64,000 nt of DNA from CAVUWL01 sp963700105 (GTDB taxonomy: Bacteria > Actinomycetota > Thermoleophilia > Solirubrobacterales > 70-9): assembly GCA_963700105.1 (NCBI GenBank), contig CAVOWL010000002.1, positions 186,001-250,000 on the forward strand. Direction: 5' to 3'. The position numbers and the translations under genes are program-made. The notes beneath the pieces are model-generated. The model was not told where the DNA came from and did no database searches. It saw only the letters and a program-made list of their open reading frames with translations. Shown here piece by piece: positions 32,330-40,113 of the stretch (within the stretch, counting starts at the first letter, position 1; each line of letters opens with the position of its first letter).

Positions 32330-34330
32330 ATGTTCGTTTCCAAGGCTGCCGTCGTCGGCGGAGGCACAATGGGCGGGGAGATCGCGCAGACGATCGCCGC
32401 CGCCGACATTCCCGTCCTTGTTAAGGACATTGACCAGAAGTTTGTCGACGCCGCCTTGGAGAAGGCGCGCTCGGTCACCGAGGGTCAGCTTGCCCGCTTG
32501 GTCAAGAAGGAGAAGCTGACAGAGGAGCAGGCCGAGGCCCGGCTCGTCGAGGTGATGTCTCGAATCGTGGGCACGACCACCTACGAGGGTTTCGGCGAGG
32601 TCGATTTCGTGATCGAGGCGGTACCGGAGCGGATGCAGATCAAGCAGGCGGTGTTCGGCGAGCTCGACGCGGCGACCCCCGGTCATGCGATCCTCGCCTC
32701 AAACACCTCCTCGCTCTCGATTACGGAGATGGCGGAGACGACGCTACGGCCCGAGAAGGTCGTCGGCTTTCACTTTTTCTACCCGGCCTCGGTGATGCCT
32801 CTGGTTGAGGTGATTATCGGCGAGGACACAGCGCCCGAGACGGCCACCGCCGCCTACAACTTCGCCCAGGCGATCAAGAAGCAGCCGATCGTCTGCGGCG
32901 AGGTCCCCGGCTTCGTCGTCAACAGGATCCTGATGGCAACGATCGGCGAGGTCTGGCGCGCCCAAGAGGAGCAAGGGCTCTCGCTGAAGGCAATCGATGA
33001 GGCGATCGCCGCCGCCCAGGTTGCGCCGATGGGCCCCTTTTTCCTAACTGACCTGCTCGGCCTGGACACGGTCTTGCACGTCGCCGAGCACCTCAGCGAG
33101 TCCTACGGGGAGACCTTCTACGTCCACCAGGGGCTCAAGCAGCTCGTCGCCGACGGCAAGCTCGGCGCGAAGAGCGGTGGTGAAGGGTTCTTTGCCGAGG
33201 GTGAGCAGACGATCCCCGGCGAGGCCGCTCCTGACGCGGAGGAGCTGGTCGCGTTGTTCACAAGCCGGGCACTGATCGAGGCCTGCCGGCTGGTTGAGGA
33301 GGGGGTCTGCGCGGTGCGCGACATCGACGTGGGGATGATGGCGGGTGCCGGGTTGGATCCCCGCCGCGGATTGCTGCCCCCGTTTTGGAAAGCCGATGTC
33401 GAAGGGCTCGACAAGGTCTTGGAGCGGATCGGGGAGCTCGAGCAGAAGTTCGGCGAGCGATTCGCCCCTCCGGTCCTGCTCAAACGCCTCGTCGCCCAAG
33501 GCAGGCTCGGGATGGCGGCGGGCCAGGGCTTTTACCCCTATCCGCGGGCCGACGAAGGCGATCAGGCCGATACCGTGAAGCTGGAGACCCGCGGCGATGT
33601 CGCAATCGCCTGGCTGGCCAACCTGCCGATGAACGCCGTCTCGCCGGACGTGATCCGCGATCTGAAGACGGTCTGGGAGAGGGTAAAGGGCTCCGAGGAG
33701 ATTGGTGCGATGGTAATCGCCTCCTCGGTTCCAGTCGTCTTCTCGGCCGGTGCCGACATCAAGGCCTTCACCCAGATGGATGAGTCGACGGGTAGGGAGC
33801 TGGTCGAGACGGCCCACGCTCTGTTGCGCGACTTCGGCGAGGCACGGGTGGCGACGATCGCTGCCGTCAATGCGCTCGCCTTCGGCGGAGGTTGTGAGCT
33901 GGCGATGGCCTGCGACGTGCGGATCGCCGCCGAGTCGGCTGTCTTTGGCCAGCCGGAGGTCAAGCTGGGGATCATTCCCGGCTTCGGCGGCACCCAGAGG
34001 CTGCCGCGGCTGGTCGGCCCCGCCAAAGCGCTCGAGATGAACCTGATCGGCGACGCGATCCCCTCCGACGAGGCGCTCGATTTCGGCCTCGTTAACCGCG
34101 TCGTTCCCGACCACGAGTTGTTCGAGACGGCGCTCATCTGGGGCCGCAAGCTCGCTTCTCAGGCTCCGATCGCGGTCGAACAGATCAAGCGCGTCTCCCA
34201 CCACGGCGACCTCGACGATGGGATCGAGGCCGAGAAGCGAGGTTTTGCCGCCGCCTTCGGCAGCGAGGACGCCAGCGAGGGGATTGCCGCCTTCCTCGGC
34301 AAGCGCACCCCGGAGTGGAGCGGCCGCTAG
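32330..34330 (+). CDS. 3-hydroxyacyl-CoA dehydrogenase/enoyl-CoA hydratase fusion protein
   Basis: This 666-residue bifunctional beta-oxidation enzyme has domain order dehydrogenase first, hydratase last. The NAD-binding motif GGGTMGGEIAQTIA is at the N-terminus, followed by the dehydrogenase C-terminal domains (residues about 185-390; GFVVNRILM, VRDIDVGMMAGAG). The crotonase domain runs from about 410, with oxyanion-hole SAGADIKAFTQ and catalytic Glu residues in FGGGCELAMACD and GQPEVKLGIIPGFGGTQRLP. E. coli FadB has the opposite order. The ATG at 32330 follows GGAGGAG, so the longer frame is rejected. Its acyl-CoA dehydrogenase partner could be the gene at 11605. Confidence 0.94.
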   Translation: MFVSKAAVVGGGTMGGEIAQTIAAADIPVLVKDIDQKFVDAALEKARSVTEGQLARLVKKEKLTEEQAEARLVEVMSRIVGTTTYEGFGEVDFVIEAVPERMQIKQAVFGELDAATPGHAILASNTSSLSITEMAETTLRPEKVVGFHFFYPASVMPLVEVIIGEDTAPETATAAYNFAQAIKKQPIVCGEVPGFVVNRILMATIGEVWRAQEEQGLSLKAIDEAIAAAQVAPMGPFFLTDLLGLDTVLHVAEHLSESYGETFYVHQGLKQLVADGKLGAKSGGEGFFAEGEQTIPGEAAPDAEELVALFTSRALIEACRLVEEGVCAVRDIDVGMMAGAGLDPRRGLLPPFWKADVEGLDKVLERIGELEQKFGERFAPPVLLKRLVAQGRLGMAAGQGFYPYPRADEGDQADTVKLETRGDVAIAWLANLPMNAVSPDVIRDLKTVWERVKGSEEIGAMVIASSVPVVFSAGADIKAFTQMDESTGRELVETAHALLRDFGEARVATIAAVNALAFGGGCELAMACDVRIAAESAVFGQPEVKLGIIPGFGGTQRLPRLVGPAKALEMNLIGDAIPSDEALDFGLVNRVVPDHELFETALIWGRKLASQAPIAVEQIKRVSHHGDLDDGIEAEKRGFAAAFGSEDASEGIAAFLGKRTPEWSGR

Positions 34331-34758
34331 CCCCGAGCGGCGGGGCTCCTCGAGGGTGGGCCGAACCTGATCCCGGCCTCGCGGCAGCCGGCGAGAACCG
34401 TTTCGGATCGCGGCCCTTGAAATGTCGCGGTGCGGGCACAGAGCGCCCGCGCCGCGACGCCGCATGCGTGGAGCACTTCGCCACCTACCCGTCCCGCGAC
34501 CTGGACGCGTATGCAGCCTGGTCCCGGCCCCGGCTGGGTGCTGCCCTCGATCCCCGGGATCACCAGGGCGATGATGGCCAGGATGATCACAACCAGACCT
34601 CCGACCACGACCTTGCGCTCGCGCCCCGTCACTCGCCGCAGCGGCGTGTTGGTGCGCTGCCAGTGTCCCTGCGCCAAAGGCATCGGCGGCAGTCTAGCGT
34701 CGGCCTTCATGCCCATCGCCGACATTCGGGCTAATCGCCAGGCCCGATCTTTAGACAC
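34327..34758 (-). CDS. Single-pass membrane protein, unknown
   Basis: This 143-residue protein has one helix (KVVVGGLVVIILAIIALVIPG, about residues 49-69) preceded by basic residues, then an outside or inside tail with cysteines (CIRVQVAGRVGGEVLHACG, LAGCREAGIRFG). No named family is recognised. The GTG at 34758 is the first start; an ATG at 34683 is a good alternative. Its stop shares CTAG with the preceding fusion gene's stop, which supports it being real. Confidence 0.6.
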   Translation of the reverse strand: MSKDRAWRLARMSAMGMKADARLPPMPLAQGHWQRTNTPLRRVTGRERKVVVGGLVVIILAIIALVIPGIEGSTQPGPGPGCIRVQVAGRVGGEVLHACGVAARALCARTATFQGPRSETVLAGCREAGIRFGPPSRSPAARG

Positions 34759-34890
34759 CTGTACGTAGTGGCGCTGGCCGATCGTCGGAAGGGTTTACGG
34801 CAAGTCCAATAGGGCGCGTCAGGCGGGTCGGCGAGGTTTTCTTGCCCGGTTTCCGGCAAAGCCCAAACGAAGAAAGGAAACACCAAATCT

Positions 34891-36252
34891 ATGGAATGGC
34901 TGAGCGAAGGCGCCAATTCATGGCAGCTCACCGCCGCAACTTTTGTCGGCTTGATGAGCGTGCCGGGCCTGATGGTGCTCTACGGCGGTGTGATGCAGAA
35001 GCGCTGGTCGGTGAACTCGATGATGATGGCGTTCGTCGGCTTCGCGATCGTGGTGGTTCTCTGGTGCCTGTTCGCCTTCAAGATGGGCTTCGGAACACCG
35101 ATCCACATTGCGAGCGGCGGCTTCTTCGGGAATCTGATCGGTAAGCCGGAATCGATCCTGGGTGCCCACAGTCTCGTTGGGCAGGCGGGCCTTCCCGAGC
35201 TTCCGGAATTGAAATTCAAATTCCCGGAGTCCTCGCTGGCTTACTTCCAGATCGTCTTCGCGGCGATCACGCCGCTCCTGATGCTCGGATCGGTCCTCGG
35301 CCGGATCAACTTCAAGGCCTGGATCCCATTCGTCGCCCTTTGGACGGTTTGCGTCTACACGGTCAACGCCTTCCTGATCTGGGGCGGCGGATACTTCGCC
35401 CAGCATGGTGCGGTCGACTTCTCCGGTGGCTACGTGATCCACCTCGCCGCGGGCGTCTCGGGTTTCGTCGCCGCCTGGGTGATCGGTCCACGATTGCAGC
35501 GCGATCGCGAGGTCGACGCGCCGAATAACCTGGCGATGGTCGCGGTCGGTGCCGGTCTCCTCTGGCTCGGCTGGAACGGCTTCAACGGCGGTGATTTCTA
35601 CGAAGCAGGGGGCATCGCCTCGGGTGCTGTCCTAAACACCAACCTCTGCACCGCGGTCGCTCTGCTCGTCTGGGTCGCCTGGGACTACATGACCGGGCGC
35701 AAGCCGAGCCTGATCGGAAGCGTCAACGGAATGATCGTCGGCCTCGTCGGGATCACCCCTGCGGCGGGCTTCGTCAATGGCTGGGGGGCGATCACGATCG
35801 GCGTCGTCGCGAGCACGATCGTCTACTTCGCGCTCAACTATCTGAGCCGGGTCCGTCCCTTCCGCAACGTGGACGACACCCTGGGAGTCATTTACACCCA
35901 CGGGTTTGCGGGCTTGGTCGGCGGCCTCATGGTCGGCATTTTCGCCAACACCGCGATGGACTCGGAATTGATCCTGCCGGGAACGGTCTCCGGCGGCGGG
36001 TTGCACCTGCTCGGCTGGCAGGCGCTGACCGCACTCTGGGTGATCGTGTTCTGCGCGATCGCCACCTTCATCCTGCTGAAGCTGGTGGGCCTGTTTATTC
36101 CACTGCGGATGACCGACGAGGAAATGGAGGAAGGCGACGTCGCCGTCCACGGGCACGAGGTGTACCCGTCCGACGTTCCCTCGCTCGGGTACCCCGATGG
36201 TGTTCCGGCGGCAGCTCCCGCTCCGCCGGCTCCGACGGGAGGCACCGCGTAG
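34891..36252 (+). CDS. amt: Ammonium transporter, Amt family
   Basis: This 453-residue channel conducts NH3/NH4+ across the membrane as a trimer. The N-terminus is out, with about eleven helices. The twin pore histidines are seen in GGYVIHLAAGVSGF and GVIYTHGFAGLVGG, and the cytoplasmic tail (from about 410) is proline/alanine-rich. The ATG at 34891 follows GAAAGGA. No glnK (PII) gene follows, unlike most bacterial amtB operons. A strong hairpin terminates it. Confidence 0.95.
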   Translation: MEWLSEGANSWQLTAATFVGLMSVPGLMVLYGGVMQKRWSVNSMMMAFVGFAIVVVLWCLFAFKMGFGTPIHIASGGFFGNLIGKPESILGAHSLVGQAGLPELPELKFKFPESSLAYFQIVFAAITPLLMLGSVLGRINFKAWIPFVALWTVCVYTVNAFLIWGGGYFAQHGAVDFSGGYVIHLAAGVSGFVAAWVIGPRLQRDREVDAPNNLAMVAVGAGLLWLGWNGFNGGDFYEAGGIASGAVLNTNLCTAVALLVWVAWDYMTGRKPSLIGSVNGMIVGLVGITPAAGFVNGWGAITIGVVASTIVYFALNYLSRVRPFRNVDDTLGVIYTHGFAGLVGGLMVGIFANTAMDSELILPGTVSGGGLHLLGWQALTALWVIVFCAIATFILLKLVGLFIPLRMTDEEMEEGDVAVHGHEVYPSDVPSLGYPDGVPAAAPAPPAPTGGTA

Positions 36253-36298
36253 TTAGCAAGGTGAGCCGGCCAGGCGCCGCTCGCCGCCTCTCGATCCG

Positions 36299-36339
36299 AC
36301 CGAAACCGCCCCTGCCACTCTCTCGGGGGCGGTTTCGGT
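36299..36339. terminator. Terminator-like hairpin after amt
   Basis: ACCGAAACCGCCCC pairs with GGGGCGGTTTCGGT over 14 bp around a 13-nt loop, 47 nt after the amt stop. No T-tract follows, only TCGG, but the stem is the strongest in the window. It also serves as a boundary before the convergent LysR gene. Confidence 0.7.
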
Positions 36340-36360
36340 TCGGTGAAGGTCGCGGCTCGC

Positions 36361-37284
36361 TTAGTCCAAGAGGCCCGCGGCAGCCTGGCTCCGCGAGACC
36401 TCCCGCGTCACGTCGAGCATCGTCGCCACCGCGGCGGTTACCGCGGCGGCGCGGGGGGTTGCGGCAAGTACCTTGCGCACCGGGCTGTGCGGATGGAGGG
36501 GGCGGACGCTGATGTCGGGGCGAATGGTGGATAGCGCCAATTGGGGGATCAGCGCCACCCCGACTCCGGCGGCGACCAGTCCTTGGACGGTCTGGTAGTC
36601 GTCGCTCTCGAAGGAGACGCTGGGCTCAAATCCCGCCGCGTGGCAGGAACGGACCACGTGCCTGGCGCAAGGGCTGGACGCCTCGGTCTGAATCCACGAC
36701 TCATCGCGCAGGTCCTCGAGCCGCAGCTGCTTGCGAGCCGCCAATCGGTGGTCGGGGCGAAGCGCAAGGTGCAACGGATCATCGAGCAGCTCAAAGCGTC
36801 GGATGCCACTACCCAGCCTCTCGCCGACTCCTTCGAACTCGTAGAGCAAAACGAAATCGAACTCGCCTGCACGCAGTCGGGGCGCAATCTCCTCGGGCTC
36901 CCCCTCGGCCAGGCTCACCTCTACGCCGGGGTGGGAAGCGAGGAACCCGGCGATCGCCTTCGGCATCAGCGTAGCCCCCGCTGTTGGGAACGAAGCAGTC
37001 CGCAAGCGCCCGCCGCGGCCCGCGGCGATCGCGGCGATCTCCGCTTCAGCCGCCTCCATTTGCGCCATGATTCCGCCGACGTGGCCAGCTAGAGCAGCGC
37101 CGGCGGAGGTCGGGCGCACCGCACCGCGGGTGCGCTCTATCAATGGCGCCCCGAGTTCTCCCTCCAGCGTTGAGATCGCCTGCGAGACCGCCGATTGGGA
37201 ATAGGAAAGGGCGTCGGCGGCCTCCGAGAAGGAGCGACGCGCGACCACCTCGCGGAAGACATTGAGGCGGTTTGCGTTGAGCAT
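36361..37284 (-). CDS. LysR-family transcriptional regulator
   Basis: This 307-residue regulator has the N-terminal helix-turn-helix (FREVVARRSFSEAADALSYS, then QSAVSQAISTLEGELGAPL) and a periplasmic-binding-protein-like effector domain starting near residue 90. The effector is not evident. It is divergent from a universal-stress gene 101 bp away, the usual LysR arrangement, so it likely controls that gene and itself. A TAGAAT box lies 11 nt before the ATG. Confidence 0.92.
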   Translation of the reverse strand: MLNANRLNVFREVVARRSFSEAADALSYSQSAVSQAISTLEGELGAPLIERTRGAVRPTSAGAALAGHVGGIMAQMEAAEAEIAAIAAGRGGRLRTASFPTAGATLMPKAIAGFLASHPGVEVSLAEGEPEEIAPRLRAGEFDFVLLYEFEGVGERLGSGIRRFELLDDPLHLALRPDHRLAARKQLRLEDLRDESWIQTEASSPCARHVVRSCHAAGFEPSVSFESDDYQTVQGLVAAGVGVALIPQLALSTIRPDISVRPLHPHSPVRKVLAATPRAAAVTAAVATMLDVTREVSRSQAAAGLLD

Positions 37285-37295
37285 AAGTAATCCTG

Positions 37296-37314
37296 ATTCT
37301 AACCATAGGTATTA
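37296..37314. promoter_or_regulatory. LysR promoter and candidate binding site
   Basis: TAGAAT (minus strand, 37296-37301) is a candidate -10 box for the LysR gene. It overlaps TAACCATAGGTATTA (37300-37314), an imperfect dyad of the T-N11-A form that LysR proteins bind. Confidence 0.45.
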
Positions 37315-37385
37315 ACAGTTGTACTGATGCTGGACTAGTGCCAAGATCGCGGTGAGTTTTCGAAACCACTTCCAAGGAGGCAGCC

Positions 37386-38063
37386 ATGGCTCTGAAAATC
37401 ATCGTTTCTTACGACGACACCGACAATGACCGCGACGCGCTGGCGCTCGGGCGCCTGCTCGCCTACTCCGGGGCAGAGCTCTCGCTTGCCTACGTCCGCC
37501 ACTCCCTGGGTGGGGCGCTGGAGGAGAAGGAGGCGGAGGAAATGTTGGGACGCGGCGCCGCGTCCGTTGGCGCTCCGGACATGCCCCGCCACGTGGTGGT
37601 AAACCCCGGAACAAGCGTCGGCTTGGCCGAGCTCTCCGAGCGCGAGAACGCCGACGTTATCGTTTTTGGCTCCGAGTACCGCACGGCGCCCGGCACGGTA
37701 AAACCCGGGATCCCGGCTCACAAACTACTGCTGGGTGGACCAGCGGCGATCGCGGTCGCTCCCGTCGGGTTGCACCTGAACCCGTCGATCAGTGTCAACA
37801 CGATCGGCGTCCTCGATGAAGGAGACCAAGCCGCACGGGATACCGCGAACAGCGTCTCCTCAGCGCTCGGCGCAAGCGTTGCCGAGCATGGCAGCGGCCC
37901 GGTCGACCTGCTTGTGATCGGCTCACGCCCCGAGTCCCCGCAGGGGAAGGTGACGCTCAGCGCCGCCAGCGACTACGTGGTCGAGACCGCGACCTGCCCG
38001 GTGCTGGTGACCCGGCGTGGGGTTGCGATCAACTTCGCTCCGGCCCAGGCTCCGGCTGCCTGA
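37386..38063 (+). CDS. Universal stress protein (USP) family
   Basis: This 225-residue protein has two USP-like halves. The first starts ALKIIVSYDDTDNDRDAL; the second ends DLLVIGSRPESPQGKVTLSA plus ATCPVLVTR. The ATP-binding pattern G-2x-G-9x-G(S/T) is only partly kept as GSRPESPQGKVTLSA, so nucleotide binding is uncertain. ATG at 37386 follows AAGGAGG. It is divergent from a LysR gene, and its 3' end overlaps the convergent gene by 35 bp. Confidence 0.85.
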   Translation: MALKIIVSYDDTDNDRDALALGRLLAYSGAELSLAYVRHSLGGALEEKEAEEMLGRGAASVGAPDMPRHVVVNPGTSVGLAELSERENADVIVFGSEYRTAPGTVKPGIPAHKLLLGGPAAIAVAPVGLHLNPSISVNTIGVLDEGDQAARDTANSVSSALGASVAEHGSGPVDLLVIGSRPESPQGKVTLSAASDYVVETATCPVLVTRRGVAINFAPAQAPAA

Positions 38064-38493
38064 GGACGAGAATGACGGCCGCGATCTTCGGGTCGCGGCC
38101 GTCCAATCTCGCCTGCGCCTCGCTCCATTGGATCGCCCGGCCACCGTGTCCGGCGACCACCTCGGCCACGACGGCCTCAGGAGATTCAGCCTCGACGAGG
38201 AATGCGTCGGGAAGGCTCGGCGGAGGCGCCTCGGCGAGCACACCGTGGGTGACGTTCTCTGAGACACGCTCGGCGTTTGACCATCCTTGACCGAAGGAGA
38301 GCTCCTGGGGCGCCATCTGCGGGCCCTCGAGGATCTTCAGGCTGCACTTGCGAGGCTCCCATTCCCGGTCGCCCATCGTGATCTTTCGATCCTCCAGCCA
38401 CGGTTGGAGAACCTTTGCCGTCAGATCCTCCCGGTTGAGGTTGAAGACGCGGGCGTGATTGATGCCGGCACTGATCTCGATGTGAAACGCCAT
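38029..38493 (-). CDS. Hypothetical protein, 154 residues
   Basis: It begins MAFHIEISAGINHARVFNL and has a mixed alpha/beta composition with no signal peptide or membrane segment (LTAKVLQPWLEDRKITMGDR; PDAFLVEAESPEAVVAEVV). I do not recognise a family. A TAAGTT box (38501-38506, complement) lies 7 nt upstream of the ATG, and the start codon is preceded by GAGGGG. It overlaps the USP gene's end by 35 bp and sits 35 bp from the divergent HAD gene. Confidence 0.68.
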   Translation of the reverse strand: MAFHIEISAGINHARVFNLNREDLTAKVLQPWLEDRKITMGDREWEPRKCSLKILEGPQMAPQELSFGQGWSNAERVSENVTHGVLAEAPPPSLPDAFLVEAESPEAVVAEVVAGHGGRAIQWSEAQARLDGRDPKIAAVILVLRQPEPGPERS

Positions 38494-38500
38494 CCCCTCG

Positions 38501-38506
38501 AACTTA
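38501..38506 (-). promoter_or_regulatory. Candidate -10 box (TAAGTT)
   Basis: The box ends 7 nt before the ATG at 38493 of the hypothetical gene. Confidence 0.4.
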
Positions 38507-38528
38507 ACCGTTTCGGGATGATGCAGCG

Positions 38529-39182
38529 ATGGAGGGTGTCCCAGATGCCGTCGTCTTCGACAACGATGGGCTGCTACTTGACACCGAGTCGGTTTGGACG
38601 AGAGCTGAGCGGGACCTGTTCGAGCGCCGAAGAACCGCCTTCACTCCCGCCGACAAGCGGGAGCTGGTCGGCACCTCCGCCGAGGTGGCCGGGGCGATCC
38701 TCGAGCGCCGACTCGGTGAGCCCGCGCGCGCGGCGGAGCTGATCGAGGAGCTAAACGACCTGGTCGTAGCCGAGCTCGAGCTCGGCGTGGAGGCGATGGT
38801 TGGGGCGCGGGAGCTGCTGCGTTCGCTGAAGCTGCGCGGGACGCCGATCGGCCTCGTCTCCAATTCGCCGCCGCGTTTTGTGCGCCGGTCGCTGGAAATC
38901 GTCGGCTTCGCGGATAGCTTCGACGCCGTGGTCAGCGCTCATGAAGTCGCCGCACCAAAGCCAGCTCCCGATCCCTATCTGGAGGCCTGCCATCGCTTGG
39001 GCGTCGAGCCGACGCCGGCGGTGATCGCACTGGAGGATTCTCCAACCGGGGTGGCGGCGGCGCTGGCCGCCGGGCTGACCGTGATCGGGGTTCCTTCGAT
39101 CGAGGGGGTCAGCCTCGATCGCGCCCACGCTTTGGCGGAGTCGCTACTGGACGCGGTTGTGGCCAAAACGCTCTCCCTGTGA
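38529..39182 (+). CDS. HAD-superfamily phosphatase, beta-phosphoglucomutase-like
   Basis: This 217-residue enzyme has motif I FDNDGLLLDTES (Asp nucleophile and second Asp), motif II LVSNSPPRFV, motif III Lys in KPAPDPYLEAC and motif IV ALEDSPTGVAAALAAG. The cap domain is helical, as in the beta-phosphoglucomutase/CbbY type. Substrate could be a sugar phosphate or a phosphonate; this cannot be told. It stands alone on its transcript and is convergent with the next gene. Confidence 0.9.
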   Translation: MEGVPDAVVFDNDGLLLDTESVWTRAERDLFERRRTAFTPADKRELVGTSAEVAGAILERRLGEPARAAELIEELNDLVVAELELGVEAMVGARELLRSLKLRGTPIGLVSNSPPRFVRRSLEIVGFADSFDAVVSAHEVAAPKPAPDPYLEACHRLGVEPTPAVIALEDSPTGVAAALAAGLTVIGVPSIEGVSLDRAHALAESLLDAVVAKTLSL

Positions 39183-39217
39183 GGGAGACCGAGTAGCTAT
39201 AACCCTAAGGCTTAGGC

Positions 39218-40096
39218 TTAGGTTCTGAGCAGGCGGCGGCGGCGCAAGACTCGCTCACAGATCGCCAGCGTTTCGCCCACCGTGACCATCGCCGCGGCGT
39301 CGGGTTCGTCGTTGATAGCCCTCTCGGCAAGCTCGTCGATCTGGCTTCCACGCTCGGCAAGGAGCCCGATGTCCCGCTCATGAGCGGGGTCATTAAGCGC
39401 TGTTGCCAGCTCGATGAGCAGCGCCTTTAGCCCGACCTGCAGCTGCAGCGCCGCCTCCACGGGGCGGCTCGCATCCAGATCGGCCCGGGCGCGGAGTAAC
39501 AGCGTCTCACAGGCATCGATTTGCTCGCGAGCGCCCAGGATCGCAGCCGTTCGCTCCTGGGGGCGCAGGGAATCGGCCCGGCGTTTTCGGCTCGATGCCT
39601 CGCGCGCCCAGACGTCGATGTCTTGAGACGAGCTGAAGCGGCCGCTCGCGACCTGCTCCCCTCGCCCATAGCCAACTCGAACCGCGACCGCCCGCTCCGC
39701 TCGAAGCTGATTTAGGTGAGGGTCGGCACTCGCCGTTGCGTGGGCATGTAGGGCGCGGTTGATCAGATCGATCCCCTCGCCAACCAGGGCGTCTAGCGTC
39801 GCGTCGGTCGCTGAGGCCTGCGCAAGCCAGCGCCGCGCATCGAGATCGGAATCAAAGGGCTCAAAGGCCCGCACCGTGGTCGCCACCGTCAGCGGCAAGG
39901 GAGCGGGCGGCAGGGCGCCATCGGTCTCACGGGGGCGGGCGCGGCGTTTAGTTGGCGGTCGGGGTGCTCCGCGCGTCTCGATCACCAGAACACTTTGCCT
40001 TTCCTGTTCTGGGCCCTGTCGCGCTAGGTAGCGGCCATCGGCAATCGCCAGCGTGCCGGCGAACTCGAACTGAACGAAGCTGAAAATCTGGGCCAA
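39218..40096 (-). CDS. Hypothetical protein with helical C-terminus, downstream of the transglycosylase
   Basis: This 292-residue protein starts at a TTG (40096), with GGGAGAG upstream. It begins AQIFSFVQFEFAGTLAIADG and has a Pro/Arg-rich linker, then long alpha-helical stretches (about residues 95-290). I recognise no family. It begins 17 nt after the transglycosylase gene on the same strand, so they probably share a transcript and perhaps a cell-envelope role. It ends 35 bp from the convergent HAD gene. Confidence 0.65.
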   Translation of the reverse strand: MAQIFSFVQFEFAGTLAIADGRYLARQGPEQERQSVLVIETRGAPRPPTKRRARPRETDGALPPAPLPLTVATTVRAFEPFDSDLDARRWLAQASATDATLDALVGEGIDLINRALHAHATASADPHLNQLRAERAVAVRVGYGRGEQVASGRFSSSQDIDVWAREASSRKRRADSLRPQERTAAILGAREQIDACETLLLRARADLDASRPVEAALQLQVGLKALLIELATALNDPAHERDIGLLAERGSQIDELAERAINDEPDAAAMVTVGETLAICERVLRRRRLLRT

Positions 40097-40113
40097 GGCC
40101 CTGACTCTCCCGG

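Noticed and set aside
33044..34465. 473-codon minus-strand frame
   Set aside because: It is antisense to the intact dehydrogenase-hydratase fusion; long shadows are expected at this GC content.
39201..39224. Hairpin-like repeats (CCTAAG/CTTAGG) between the HAD gene and its convergent neighbour
   Set aside because: The stem has a bulge, overlaps the neighbour's stop codon and has no T-run, so a terminator call is not supported.
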